From M3007 sp041160955 (GTDB taxonomy: Bacteria > Bacteroidota > Bacteroidia > Chitinophagales > Saprospiraceae), in contig JBEAVK010000110.1 of assembly GCA_041160955.1 (NCBI GenBank), positions 11,153 through 75,152 of the forward strand: a stretch of 64,000 nt of DNA, written 5' to 3'. Positions 27,601 to 37,400 of this stretch are shown here, piece after piece. Under the pieces are notes generated by a model. It was given only the letters and a program-made list of their open reading frames with translations. It had not been told where the DNA came from and made no database searches. The position numbers and the translations under genes were made by a program. Each line of letters begins with the position of its first letter. Positions within the stretch are counted from its first letter, which is position 1.

Positions 27601-28300
27601 TGGAACGGTAAAAGGTTTTACAACGCAGTATGACCTACGTCGTATCAAAAATATTCAGTTCCAAGTAGCTTACACCTTACAGTTTGCGGATGGTACAGGT
27701 TCTAATTCCAACACACAACGTGGTTTACGCCAACAATTGCGTACACTATACCCATTGGAATTTGATGAGCGTCATAATATAGCAGGTATTTTTGACTATC
27801 GTTTTGGTGAAGATAAGGCTTATGATGGCCCAGAAATCAATGGTCGCCAAATTTTTGCTAACCTAGGTCTAAACCTTCAATTCAGCACGGTTTCAGGTCG
27901 TCCATATACGGCTCGTTTGCGTCCAGATCGCTTTGGTGCATCTGGTAACCAAGGTACCATCAATGGTAACCGTTTGCCATGGCGTTCTAATGTAGATCTT
28001 CGTTTGGACAAAACGGTTAACCTTAATCCAAAAGGCAAAACGGATCTAAATGTAAATATTTATTTGCGTATTTCCAATTTGTTTGACCGTCGTAACATAG
28101 CTAGGGTATATGAATATACAGGCTCGCCTACCGAAGATGGTTATTTGGCATCAAATGAAGGCTTTTCGCAAGTGAATGGTTTGGAAAGCCAAGGCCGTAG
28201 TCGTCAAGCTTTTTTAGCTTCTTATTCTTGGGCAATGCTCAATCCCAATAATTTCACTTTGCCGCGTCGTATCTTCGTCGGTGCTGCTTTTGCATTCTAA
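24665..28300 (+). CDS. Large TonB-dependent receptor
   Basis: This 1211-residue outer-membrane receptor has a signal peptide (residues 1-21, ending SAVLAQ). A carboxypeptidase-regulatory-like domain lies at about 24-110 (LAGKVLDANTQEELIGASVK). The plug at about 118-235 contains GGQTLTSEQIKNLPTRSVNA, DVTIKGSRANGTNYYVDGVR and QLQVITGGLQAEYGDVTGGV. A very long barrel with large outer loops follows and ends RRIFVGAAFAF, a terminal Phe. No SusD-like gene follows. Instead the next genes encode a T9SS cargo and a PorV-family barrel, so this receptor-like protein probably acts together with surface secretion or anchoring rather than glycan uptake. That link is inferred from gene order. Confidence 0.93.
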   Translation: MVRSLLLTFMLLLGWSSAVLAQTFLAGKVLDANTQEELIGASVKIRKGKDLLRGTITDISGDFRIQVDAGTYTVEVSYTGFATKEFQGVQVLSGEINTLRVEMSDNTTLGAIDVVGYKVPLIKQDQTSGGQTLTSEQIKNLPTRSVNAIVATTAGTSSIDGGDVTIKGSRANGTNYYVDGVRVFGNTVPVQDIEQLQVITGGLQAEYGDVTGGVISITSKGPASKYNGSVEVENSNGLDPYGFLLATANISGPIIKLKRQEGRPERTLLGFRLSGQYNSQKDDDPPALRVARAKGKFLGNDKPFGSQFEEGSVLDHLQQHPLSRNRGGIINTAERFTNDSVNLMRYRPFEGRRDLDLTGKLDFRFTEQIDLSITGTYRDTRNQFTPGNYGETHWQVLNSHNNPTRYNQRKRVLGRFRHRLGNSEKESKSKFGIANASYQIQFGYERANERVTDPRHGDNYFDYGYIGKFRFALDTVIFPVGPVLTHVGYGERFVGFESTGTNPGLEAYNEFSNPENINSFFVQNGRFSNVYDDIWSGMHANINRVYNQAFKSEDDIFTLNASSNFDLKLGKTGTHNIQFGLLNEQRTNREWNLRPSTLWDLARQLANRHHNGLCDTCPPIEIKIVDGIPVEINPYLITPQTDARFYREIRKELGVSEQTWINPLELTPDQLRLDMFSPQELTDLDGGRLSYRGYDYLGNRLGNGFTFNDFFTSRDAEGVRNFPIAPLTPLYQAAYIKDKFTFNKMIFSLGMRVERFDLNTRVLRDPYSLYQIMDAKTYYSKFQGTRPGTIGDDFSVYTIDGSKNVGLAAFRNGDQWYTKEGQQVNDANLIFGGAAVKPIYLDESNTNIRSENFDPNTAFVDYTPQVNWLPRLAFSFPINENANFFAHYDVLVQRPPSNWEVTPLDYYYFYVPGRTTRNNANLKPEKVVDYEVGFQQKLNSFSALKFSAYYREMRDMIQERQFNFVPVIGRYGTSDNIDFGTVKGFTTQYDLRRIKNIQFQVAYTLQFADGTGSNSNTQRGLRQQLRTLYPLEFDERHNIAGIFDYRFGEDKAYDGPEINGRQIFANLGLNLQFSTVSGRPYTARLRPDRFGASGNQGTINGNRLPWRSNVDLRLDKTVNLNPKGKTDLNVNIYLRISNLFDRRNIARVYEYTGSPTEDGYLASNEGFSQVNGLESQGRSRQAFLASYSWAMLNPNNFTLPRRIFVGAAFAF

Positions 28301-28316
28301 ACAAACACACATACAT

Positions 28317-31300
28317 ATGACACATAAACATATTTGGCTTACAGCATTTTTATCTTTTGTTGTAGTTGGCCTCATGGCCCATACGCCCGATTTGGGTCGT
28401 AGAAAAACAGTACAAAAGCCCGCAGCGGCATCGATGCGTGCGTTTTGTGCCAATTCGGAATCATCTATTGACCAAGAGATCAATAACGTCCGCGCCCGTT
28501 TGTTGGGCGGTGGTGACTGTTGGTGGGACTTTAGCGATGGCCGTTATATTGTACCAAAAGTAGATCCTACTTCTGGACAAAGAGAAGTATCCTCTATCTT
28601 TGCTGCTTCGGTGTGGCTAGGAGGTGTGGATGCTGCTGGCAACCTTAAATTGGCTTGTCAGGATTACCGCTCAGGTGGCCGGAATGATTTTTGGCCTGGC
28701 CCACTTGACCCAGTTTTGGGCACTACCACAGCGGATATTTGTAAAAGTTGGGATAGGCATTTTCGTGTAACAGGCGATGAAATTCGGGAACACCTGAATA
28801 ATCTGGCGCAGGGTCTCAATGATCCGGCACTTATCCCACGTGGTGTAAAGGGCTGGCCAGCAAAAGGCAATCCTTATTTTATTGAAATTAATCAATTCGC
28901 CCTGCCCAATACAGCAAGTGGATTGGCTGGCTTTTTTGATGCAGATTTTGATAATCAATACGATCCGTTGAAAGGAGACTATCCATCTATCGAAATTCGT
29001 GGGTGCGATCAAACTCGTTACCCAGCAGAAATGATTTTTTGGATTTATAACGATGAAGGATCTAACTCCCCACACGGTAGAACAGGCGGAAGAACTATTC
29101 AAATGGAAGTACAAGTCCAATCTTTTGGCTATCAAACAAGTGATGAGTTAAATGACATGACTTTCCAACGCTATAAGTTGATCAATCGTGCAACGGAACT
29201 GATCGATTCTACTTATTTCGCGTTTTGGGTAGATGCTGACTTGGGGTGTTATACGGATGACTATATTGGTTGTGATACACTCAATGGTCTGATGTACACC
29301 TACAACCAAGATGCAGTGGATGGTCAACCGGGCTGTAACTGTGGCGAAGTACCTACTTATTGTAATGAAGTGCCCATTATAGGTGTAGATTATTTCCGTG
29401 GCCCTCGCAGACCAAAAACAATTCCTGACTGGCAAAACCCTGGAGAGTTTAAAGATACATTGATTGAGATTGGTATGTCCTCTTTTATGTACTACAATAA
29501 CCCAGCTGTTGGTAATCCGCCGCCACCTACAACGGATCCAAACTTGCCCGCAGAATTTTATAACTATCTGACAGGTAGATGGTCTGATGGTACGCCTTTA
29601 ACAGTGGGTGGAGATGGCTATAACATTGGTAGTACCGACTTGACTAAATATGCATTGCCTTCCAATCCGAACAATCCTAATGGATGGTCAATGTGTACGG
29701 CTAATTTACCTTTTGGTGATCGCCGTACCTTACAAGCTTCGGGTCCATTCTTATTAAAGCCTGGTGCTCAGAATGAGTTGATTATTGGTGCTCCATGGGT
29801 ACCGAATATTGCTTATCCATGCCCTGATGTAGAGTTGTTGTTGCGTGCTGATAAATTGGCGCAAGGTTTGTTCGATAACTGCTTTGAGCGTTTGGAAGGT
29901 CCGGATGCACCTACGGTAGATTGGATCGAAATGGATCGCCAATTGATCGCCGTTTTATCTAATAGTGGTGTAAGTAATAACAAAGAGGAAGGCTATATTC
30001 AAAAAGACTTCTTGGCTCCCAATAGCGTATCCAGGGACAGTGCAAGTTATAAGTTTGAAGGATACAAAGTGTATCAAGTCATCAATCCTAATACATCGGT
30101 TCGCGATTTTGACGACCCAGACCAAGCGCGTTTGGTTGTACAGGTGGACAAAAAGAACGGTGTGAAAAAAATATTCAACTGGATTGAAACAGCAGATCCA
30201 ACAGATCCAGATAATCCGATCAAGAAGGTTTACTACCCTGTAGAAAGAGTAGATGGTGCTGACAAAGGTATTCGTCATACTTTCCAAATTACCGATGACC
30301 AATTTGCAACAGGTAATGTTCGTACGTTGATCAACCATAAGAAATACTACTATGCAGTGGTGGCTTATGCGCATAATAATTACGAAAACTTCAAGCAAAA
30401 TGGTATTTTCCTTTCAGGTCAACAAACACCTTATTTGGAAGGCGGTCGCGTAGAAATTAAAACGGTAATCCCTCGCCCAATCGTAGATCAAGTATTGAAT
30501 GCTGCGTATGGTGATGGCGTAGAAATTACACGTTTGGAAGGCGAAGGTGCTGGTGGTATTTTCTTGGATGTACCTAAGGAAGAGCGCGAGCAAATGTTAG
30601 CAGGTAATTCTGATGGTGAAATCACTTATTTACCAGGGAAAGGCCCATTGAATATCGTTATCTTTAACCCATTTGAGGTAAAAGAAGGTGAATACGAAGT
30701 ACAATTTACGGATAGTGACAATAGTGATGCGATCTTGGACAAGGATGCTAAGTGGCAACTTAAGCGGATTGATATTCCTGGAGAACCAACAGTGGTTTCT
30801 ACAACGGGTATCAATGAGTTCAATGAGCAAGTATTTGCCGACTATGGCTTTACGGTAACCATTACACAAAGTGCCGAAGTGGGTAATTTCGCTCCTGCTG
30901 AGCGCAATCCAAACATAGCAAGCCCTGGTGAAAGTAACGGTGCTATTGGTGCAGAATGGGTATTTGACGATCCGAACAGCCCTTGGTTATTCGGTATTCA
31001 AGACCAAGAGGCGGGCATATTCAATTTTGTTCGTACTGGAAAGTCAGAAGAAGATCATTTGTTGGATCCGGGTAATCAATTGAGTGCAATGGGCAACGGA
31101 GCATTTGTTCCATACCTGATTGCATCGGCTAATTTACCAGAAGGCCCATTTGTTTTTGGAAATAACCGTATGCTTACACCGGCATGGACAGGCAAAGTAG
31201 GTCCTAGTTATTTCAATGCAAATGCGTTAGGAAGTGTAGATCCTTCAGCCACCAATAATCGATATGCCAAAATGAATCTTATCCCCAATGTGGATATTGT

Positions 31301-32465
31301 TTTCACTTCTGATAAATCGAAATGGAGTCGTTGCGTAGTTATCGAAACTGCATCGGAATACTATACTGGATCAGTACTAGGCGTAGTGAAAGATCCACAA
31401 TTAGTAACGGAATCAGGCCCAGGACGGATACGTCAGAGTTTTGATACTCGATATGCTCGTTCGGTAGGTAAAGACGATAATAATGGTGATGGTTTCCCTG
31501 ATTTGGATAATACAAAGGAGCCAGACTCATTGCCAGATCCATCGACATCACAGCCGTTCAAAAAACGCCTTAACCCACTTAAAGATTCTCTTATGCGCGG
31601 TATGGGTTGGTTCCCAGGCTATGCAGTGAATGTAGAAACAGGCGAGCGTTTGAACGTGTTCTTTGGCGAAAACTCTTGTTATCGTAAATCACTAGATGCC
31701 CAATATACAGGTCGCGACATGATGTTTAACCCTACTTCACAGTTTATACGCGAAGAAAATTCAATAGCAGAAATCACAGATTTCATTGCAGGTGGTCAAC
31801 ATGCTGTTTATGTTTCCAATACGAAATATGATGAGTGTGATTTTATCCGTCGTCGTTTAAATCCGGATTATTGGTTATCGGCAAATAAGAACTTAAATAA
31901 AAAGCAGGTAGTAGAAAACTTAGCTTGGGCTGGTATGCTTGGACTTACGACATCATTTGAGATGAAATCTTATAAAGATGGTCTTATTCCAAACGATCTT
32001 GTGGTAAAACTACGGGTTGATAATCCTTACGCGGTGAGGAAAAACACTGGTAATGGACATCCAAGGTATCGCTTTAAGATTCAAGGCCGCGCTTCTACTG
32101 CATTGAATGAGGTACAAATCGAAAATGCATTGGATTCTATTAGAATGGTACCTAACCCGTACTATGCGTTCTCACAGTACGAGAATAGTAACTTATCTAA
32201 TGTCGTTAAGATTACGAATTTGCCACCAAAATGTGTAGTAACGATTTATTCATTGGATGGTCGCTTTGTTCGTCAGTACAAACGCGATGAAGTATATAGT
32301 GCATATAATCAAATCACGCCTGCCATTGAATGGGATATCAAAAACAGTAAAGGTATCTTGGTTGCTGCTGGTGTATATCTGGTGCATATTAATGCCGAAG
32401 GCTTAGGTGAACGAACTATAAAATGGTTTGGTGTACCAAGGCTATTTGATCCGTCGGGACTATAA
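28317..32465 (+). CDS. Very large T9SS-targeted surface protein
   Basis: The 1382-residue product has a signal peptide (MTHKHIWLTAFLSFVVVGLM). The start at 28317 is chosen because it opens this signal 16 bases after the receptor's stop codon; an earlier in-frame start would lie inside the receptor gene. The long middle is beta-rich with many Asp/Asn-Pro turns (DADFDNQYDPLKGDYPS; DDNNGDGFPDLDNTKEPDS, the last resembling a calcium-binding type-3-repeat loop). The C-terminal ~100 residues form a FlgD-Ig/T9SS type A-like sorting domain (SIRMVPNPYYAFSQYENS; TIYSLDGRFVRQYKRDE; KGILVAAGVYLVHINA). It should cross the outer membrane through the type IX system. The middle has no named domain that I recognise. 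Confidence 0.85.
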   Translation: MTHKHIWLTAFLSFVVVGLMAHTPDLGRRKTVQKPAAASMRAFCANSESSIDQEINNVRARLLGGGDCWWDFSDGRYIVPKVDPTSGQREVSSIFAASVWLGGVDAAGNLKLACQDYRSGGRNDFWPGPLDPVLGTTTADICKSWDRHFRVTGDEIREHLNNLAQGLNDPALIPRGVKGWPAKGNPYFIEINQFALPNTASGLAGFFDADFDNQYDPLKGDYPSIEIRGCDQTRYPAEMIFWIYNDEGSNSPHGRTGGRTIQMEVQVQSFGYQTSDELNDMTFQRYKLINRATELIDSTYFAFWVDADLGCYTDDYIGCDTLNGLMYTYNQDAVDGQPGCNCGEVPTYCNEVPIIGVDYFRGPRRPKTIPDWQNPGEFKDTLIEIGMSSFMYYNNPAVGNPPPPTTDPNLPAEFYNYLTGRWSDGTPLTVGGDGYNIGSTDLTKYALPSNPNNPNGWSMCTANLPFGDRRTLQASGPFLLKPGAQNELIIGAPWVPNIAYPCPDVELLLRADKLAQGLFDNCFERLEGPDAPTVDWIEMDRQLIAVLSNSGVSNNKEEGYIQKDFLAPNSVSRDSASYKFEGYKVYQVINPNTSVRDFDDPDQARLVVQVDKKNGVKKIFNWIETADPTDPDNPIKKVYYPVERVDGADKGIRHTFQITDDQFATGNVRTLINHKKYYYAVVAYAHNNYENFKQNGIFLSGQQTPYLEGGRVEIKTVIPRPIVDQVLNAAYGDGVEITRLEGEGAGGIFLDVPKEEREQMLAGNSDGEITYLPGKGPLNIVIFNPFEVKEGEYEVQFTDSDNSDAILDKDAKWQLKRIDIPGEPTVVSTTGINEFNEQVFADYGFTVTITQSAEVGNFAPAERNPNIASPGESNGAIGAEWVFDDPNSPWLFGIQDQEAGIFNFVRTGKSEEDHLLDPGNQLSAMGNGAFVPYLIASANLPEGPFVFGNNRMLTPAWTGKVGPSYFNANALGSVDPSATNNRYAKMNLIPNVDIVFTSDKSKWSRCVVIETASEYYTGSVLGVVKDPQLVTESGPGRIRQSFDTRYARSVGKDDNNGDGFPDLDNTKEPDSLPDPSTSQPFKKRLNPLKDSLMRGMGWFPGYAVNVETGERLNVFFGENSCYRKSLDAQYTGRDMMFNPTSQFIREENSIAEITDFIAGGQHAVYVSNTKYDECDFIRRRLNPDYWLSANKNLNKKQVVENLAWAGMLGLTTSFEMKSYKDGLIPNDLVVKLRVDNPYAVRKNTGNGHPRYRFKIQGRASTALNEVQIENALDSIRMVPNPYYAFSQYENSNLSNVVKITNLPPKCVVTIYSLDGRFVRQYKRDEVYSAYNQITPAIEWDIKNSKGILVAAGVYLVHINAEGLGERTIKWFGVPRLFDPSGL

Positions 32466-32475
32466 TATTTTGTGT

Positions 32476-32547
32476 ATTTGAAGTAATCATATTCGAGGGT
32501 TTGCGCATAATTTAATACTATTATGCCAAATCCTCGAATCTTCAAAT
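32476..32547. repeat. Long hairpin between the T9SS cargo and PorV-like genes
   Basis: Four paired blocks stack into one stem: ATTTGAAG/CTTCAAAT, ATTCGAGG/CCTCGAAT, TTG/CAA and GCATAA/TTATGC. The stem lies within 32476-32547, starting 11 bases after the cargo stop. No T run follows. It may trim or attenuate the transcript so that the barrel gene is expressed at a different level. Confidence 0.6.
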
Positions 32548-32556
32548 GCGCAAGTC

Positions 32557-32635
32557 ATGCGAATAAAATGGGGCGTTAAGTTTGCGAAACCAATGAGGCT
32601 TTCATAAACATTTACACATAACCCCTTATTCGCGT
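32557..32635. repeat. Inverted pair of the GCGAATAA motif
   Basis: CATGCGAATAAAATGGGG (32557-32573) and CCCCTTATTCGCGTA (32622-32636) form inverted copies of the motif also seen at 14402-14420 and 45481-45494. It lies just before the PorV-like gene. Confidence 0.45.
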
Positions 32636-32670
32636 AAGTAATTACATTCATCTATTCAATTATTATAATA

Positions 32671-33714
32671 ATGAAGAAAATATACAATTTACTGCTTTTG
32701 GTGGTTACTTTACTAAGTGCAGGGGTGGTTATTGCGGGTAACCCCGATCGCCAAGGTGAGGCAGGCGCAAGCCAATTGCTCATCAATCCTTGGGCGCGCA
32801 GTGCAGGTCTCCACTCGCTCAACACGGCCAGTATTAAAGGCACAGAAGCGATGTACCTCAATGTTGCTGGTTTGGGTCGTATCAAAAGCACTGAAATCAA
32901 TATCGGCCATACCCGTTATATGGAGGGTGCTGGCTTAGCATTAAATGCCCTTGGCCTTGCACGCCGTATCGGCAACGGCGCATTTGGTATTAGTCTAGTT
33001 TCCATGGACTTGGGAGACTTTGATTTTACCACTGAAAACACACCAGGTGGGTCAGGAACTACTTTTAGCCCAACATTTGTAAATATTGGCCTATCTTATT
33101 CTCATGTATTTGGCAATAAAGTATCGGTAGGTGTAACGGCAAAAGTGGTGAGCGAATCAGCAACAAGTGTGGCTGCGCGTGCTGTTGCTTTGGATGCAGG
33201 GGTACAATATGTAACAGGAGAGCACGATGAGTTTAAGTTTGGTATATCTTTGCGGAACGTAGGTAGTAAAATGCGTTTTGCTGGAGAGGGTCTGGCTGTT
33301 TCTTTACCGAATCCTGGTCCTAACTTTCCTTACAACAATGTTAATTATAACCGCTCTTCACCATACGAATTGCCTTCACAGTTGAATATTGGTGCATCGT
33401 ATGATTTCTTATTTGGTAAATCAGCGGTACTAGCGGTATTGGGTAATTTCACATCCAATGCTTTTGCCCGTGACCAAGCTGGTTTAGGTGCTGAATTCCG
33501 TTACCGCGAATTCTTTGCTTTGCGCGCAGCGTACAAGTACGAGTTTAATTCAAATGAAATTGAGCGTACTTTGGATAATGGCTTAGCAGCAGGTTTTTCC
33601 TTTGCTTTTGGAGCTAAAAAAGGATCCAATACTCGTTTTGCTTTAGACTATGCTTACCGCAGTACTTTTGTGTTCCGTGGTTCTCATAATTTGGGTATTC
33701 GGGTGGATTTATAA
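32671..33714 (+). CDS. PorV/PorQ-family outer-membrane barrel protein
   Basis: The 347-residue product has a signal peptide (residues 1-22) followed by the family's N-terminal pattern (GEAGASQLLINPWARSAGLH; GTEAMYLNVAGLGRI). It continues as a FadL-like 14-strand-type barrel with repeated aromatic-ended strands, ending GSHNLGIRVDL. In the T9SS, PorV shuttles folded cargo from the translocon to the attachment complex, and PorQ works similarly. Being encoded directly after a T9SS cargo suggests a dedicated partner rather than the general PorV, which is an inference. Its transcript probably stops at the hairpin at 33789-33831. Confidence 0.85.
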   Translation: MKKIYNLLLLVVTLLSAGVVIAGNPDRQGEAGASQLLINPWARSAGLHSLNTASIKGTEAMYLNVAGLGRIKSTEINIGHTRYMEGAGLALNALGLARRIGNGAFGISLVSMDLGDFDFTTENTPGGSGTTFSPTFVNIGLSYSHVFGNKVSVGVTAKVVSESATSVAARAVALDAGVQYVTGEHDEFKFGISLRNVGSKMRFAGEGLAVSLPNPGPNFPYNNVNYNRSSPYELPSQLNIGASYDFLFGKSAVLAVLGNFTSNAFARDQAGLGAEFRYREFFALRAAYKYEFNSNEIERTLDNGLAAGFSFAFGAKKGSNTRFALDYAYRSTFVFRGSHNLGIRVDL

Positions 33715-33742
33715 TTAATTTAGGGGAAATTCTATATTAGGC

Positions 33743-33774
33743 TTGCAAGTTAAAATAAAATACCCTTAACTTTG
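33743..33774 (+). promoter_or_regulatory. Promoter of greA
   Basis: TTG (33743-33745) is followed after 21 bases by TAACTTTG (33767-33774), a near-consensus Bacteroidota promoter. Initiation near 33781 would place the hairpin at 33789-33831 inside the greA leader, 30-70 bases before the start codon. Confidence 0.65.
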
Positions 33775-33788
33775 CAGCAGAATTCTAG

Positions 33789-33831
33789 CAGAAACGTTTC
33801 TATCTCCGGGTAGAAACGTTTCTGTTTTTTT
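33789..33831 (+). terminator. Intrinsic terminator / greA leader attenuator
   Basis: CAGAAACGTTTCTA (33789-33802) pairs perfectly with TAGAAACGTTTCTG (33811-33824) across an 8-base loop and is followed by seven T. Each arm contains the 12-base palindrome AGAAACGTTTCT. It can end the PorV-like transcript, and it also lies between the greA promoter and the greA start. Confidence 0.88.
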
Positions 33832-33859
33832 ATGCTAATCACCACACAATTATTATACT

Positions 33860-34333
33860 ATGTCGAATTACACCTATTTGACTCAGGGCGGCTATGATAG
33901 GATTAAAGCCGAGTTAGAGGAGTTGAAAACCAATGGAAGAATGGAGGCAGCCCATGCTATTGCTGAGGCACGTGCGCAAGGTGACCTTTCTGAAAATGCG
34001 GAGTATGATGCTGCAAAAGAACACCAAGGTCTTTTAGAGTTAAAAATCAGCGAGTTGGAAACCGTAATGGCCAATGCACGAGTCATTGATGAAAGCCATT
34101 TGGATACCTCTAAAGTATCTATTTTAAGTAATGTTACTATAAAAAATTTAAAAACGGGTGTTCAAATTACCTATAAACTGGTATCTGAGTCAGAAGCAGA
34201 TTCCAAATTGAAGAAAATTTCTGTTTCTTCTCCTATCGGTGCTGGGTTACTCGGAAAAACAAAAGGGGATATCGCTAAAGTACAAACGCCTAACGGTATT
34301 ATGGAATTTGAAGTGGTAGAGATTGGAGTATAA
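33860..34333 (+). CDS. greA: Transcription elongation factor GreA
   Basis: GreA rescues backtracked RNA polymerase by stimulating transcript cleavage in the secondary channel. The 157-residue product has the N-terminal coiled coil (TQGGYDRIKAELEELKTNGR) and the acidic tip segment ARAQGDLSENAEYDAAKEHQ. The C-terminal FKBP-like domain includes VQITYKLVSESEADSKLKKI, SSPIGAGLLGKTKGD and IMEFEVVEIGV. Length is normal. It is flanked by hairpins on both sides and has its own promoter, so it is monocistronic. Control through the leader hairpin is possible. Confidence 0.97.
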   Translation: MSNYTYLTQGGYDRIKAELEELKTNGRMEAAHAIAEARAQGDLSENAEYDAAKEHQGLLELKISELETVMANARVIDESHLDTSKVSILSNVTIKNLKTGVQITYKLVSESEADSKLKKISVSSPIGAGLLGKTKGDIAKVQTPNGIMEFEVVEIGV

Positions 34334-34359
34334 TTGCTTCGTTCAACCTTTTTTTATTA

Positions 34360-34399
34360 TTCCCGCTGCACAACACTCTGTGCAGCGGGAATTTTTTTT
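34360..34399 (+). terminator. Intrinsic terminator of greA
   Basis: TTCCCGCTGCACA (34360-34372) pairs perfectly with TGTGCAGCGGGAA (34379-34391) across six bases, followed by eight T. It separates greA from the convergent WD40 gene. Confidence 0.93.
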
Positions 34400-34403
34400 G
34401 GTA

Positions 34404-37400
34404 TTACTTCAATTTCCATAACCGAACACTGTAATCGCTACTACCCGTTAGCAGCATGGTGCCATCAGGTGATATGTCCATGGTATTTACTTTATCGGTA
34501 TGCCCTTCCAAGGTGCGCAATAAGCGTCCGTTCAAATCCCATATTTTAACTGTTTTATCTTCGCTTGCCGTAATAATGCGCTCCGAATCGTTAGTAAAAC
34601 GAATATCTGTGATATTATCTTGGTGGCCTTTTAGTATTTTCAACATATTGCCTTCCACAGTCCAAATAATAGCCGTTTCATCCCGGCTTCCCGTAGTAAT
34701 ATTTTGGCCATTCGGCGAAAAGCAACCCGTAATTACTTGGTCTTTATGACCGACGAGCGTTCGTAGTAGTACCCCTTCCTGTGTCCAAAGATTTACAGAC
34801 CCATCGCGGCAACAGGTAAGAAACTCTTTACCAGATGGTGCAATATCTACATCCAAAATAGCATCTTTGTGCCCAATGAAAGTAGCCAAAATACGCTTTG
34901 CCGCTACGTCCCAGAGTTTTGCCTCACCGTTATAATATCCAATAAAAATTCGACTATGATCGGCGGTAAATTTCATAGCAGTAATGAGGTTTTGATCCGT
35001 TTTGTACGCATAAAGTGGCGCACCGCTGATATCCCAAAACTTCAAAATACCATCTGCCCCGCCAGTGAATAACGTATTGCCATTTTCAGAAAAACTACTT
35101 TCCACTATCCTTTCCCGATGATCTTTTTTACCACTTAACCACGATCCATCGGTTTTGCAGAGTGCTACAGATCCGTCGCTACCAGTTGCTACAAATGTCG
35201 TATTATCGCTCGAAAAAGCCACCTTGCTTACCGTGTTTTCAAAGTTAAATACCCTTACGGGTTCGGTATAATGGATGAATAAAGTGGCTAAAAAAACGAG
35301 TAAAGTACCAGCTACCTGCCAAGTCCAGTCGCGCCAATACCAATTAAAACCACGTTTTTCCTGTACAAATTTTCGGAAACGATCCGACAATAATTTGTCC
35401 AGCTTTGATGTACGGGTTTCAATATATTTAATCAAGATGGCATCTTCTAAAGGCTTGTTTAATAATAACCGATCCAGTTCCTCTTCCAGTTTCCTGCGCG
35501 TTACCCAATCTGTATTTTGGAGTAATTCGTTCAAGATTACCTGTATTCTATGTCCTTGCCAGGCCATTGTACCTATTGGTGGCAGGTTGCTTTCTAGGTT
35601 CATCACCTTACCCCATTCGTGTCGCCATTTGATCTCCCAATTGGGGTAGGTTTCTTCCAGCCATTCCAGCAGTGCCTCACGGTAGGGTTCGGGTATTTGG
35701 CCTTCCGAAAACCAAGAAATACGTGTAATTTTATACAAATGATCTAAGTTTAGGAATGGTTCACCCGGATGTGCCAACATATCACCGGCATACAACATCC
35801 AGTCCCAGATCAATACAGGCGGTATTGCACAGGCGGCAACCCATCTCAACAAACGATCGTCCCGTTCTCCATTTTTTTGCACCACCAAATGGGCCTCGAG
35901 TTGTTGTAACCATTGTCGGCCTACTTTAATTGCAGGAAGCACAATGGGGGAAATATCTATGTCCGGCTCGTTTTGCCATAGTAAATAAGGTTTGGGATCA
36001 ACAGCCTCTAATGTTTCTACCAAATTTGCCAAACCCTTAGGAGTGCCGGGTATAATCCGAAATTTTTGGGCAACTATTGCTTCAAGTTCTCCCCAATCTG
36101 ATGTAGGAACAGGGTACAAAAGTACCCGACTGTGCCAAGCGTCAAATAGATTGGTCCAATCGGCCCATTCTTGTGTATCATTATCGACAAAGGCATCCGC
36201 TTTACCCCACACAATTAAATAATAGTCGCGGTATTTGTGCTGAATATGTTGAAGCGAAAGTCCCTGTTTGTATTTTTCATTCCAACAACGGTTTATATCT
36301 CCTGCATAATAAAAAACCTCGATAGGGGCTTCTTCTTGCTTCAGTACATCCAAAATCAAATCAAATACTTTGGTACGTTGGTCTTGTGGCGTACGAATAT
36401 CAACTAGAAACAGGTAATATTTATGGTTTAAATGGAATTTGTACCTAAAATCAATCATTCCACCCCGCTTAATCGTGGATTTGATCGTGTTGGGCATATC
36501 CAATTGTTGTGCAGCACCGAGGATACGACGACGCATTTCAGCTAAAGCGAGGTAAAAAGAATCGCCCATTTTTACCTTATCTAAAAAAGGAATTCTTATC
36601 GTCCAGGCATAGGGCTTATCATCATCCAACTGCTGCTGAATAGCAAATTTTTGTCTTTTACGGTGGAAAAATAATCCAATTAAATAAAGCAAACCTGCTG
36701 TTAGCGCAATAATAATACCCTTGGGCAATGTTAGGTACGCATGTCCTGTCCCAACACTCCATGCTGCCGAAACTTCTGATACGTATTGGCCGGGCTGGTT
36801 TGTAAACTGGGAAGTATCTAATAGTGTATTTGCTTTATCCAGTTTTTGAATGGGTATTTTGCTCTCCTTTTGTACCGCTTCCTCAGGCACTTTTGAAGGA
36901 GATAAACGAATACTCCCCGCACCAACATACGGCGGGGGGACTACGGCAAAACCATCCACCCTAAAAACAACATTAATGGTGAGGCATGCTCCACTGGAGA
37001 AGCAAATATTATACTGCAAATCATCTCGCCCAGGTATTAATCCCACAAAATCAAAGCATACTTCTGAGGAATCAAAACTCATCAGCAGATTGATATGAGT
37101 AGGTTTGGGCGAAACTAATTCTACCGCTACAATATTCCTTAATTCGGGTACTCCAGATTGGAAACAATACAGCTGTGGTTTTTTTATACGCACATCTGAA
37201 TAGAGTAGAAAAACTTGTTGATCTTTAAATGTGGCTTTTGTGGCATACTTTTTCGCCACAACGTAATTAAATACAGGAATTCCAACAAATAGTAAAAAAG
37301 CCAGCGATAGTAAAATAAAACGCGTCAAGCGATTCATTTTTAACCAAAATGTCTTTATTTTATCTATCCATGATGTGTAGTCTTTTTTTAACACACTCCA

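Noticed and set aside
34870..35072. Plus-strand frames opposite the WD40 gene
   Set aside because: They are shadows of the strongly supported 1100-residue minus-strand protein.
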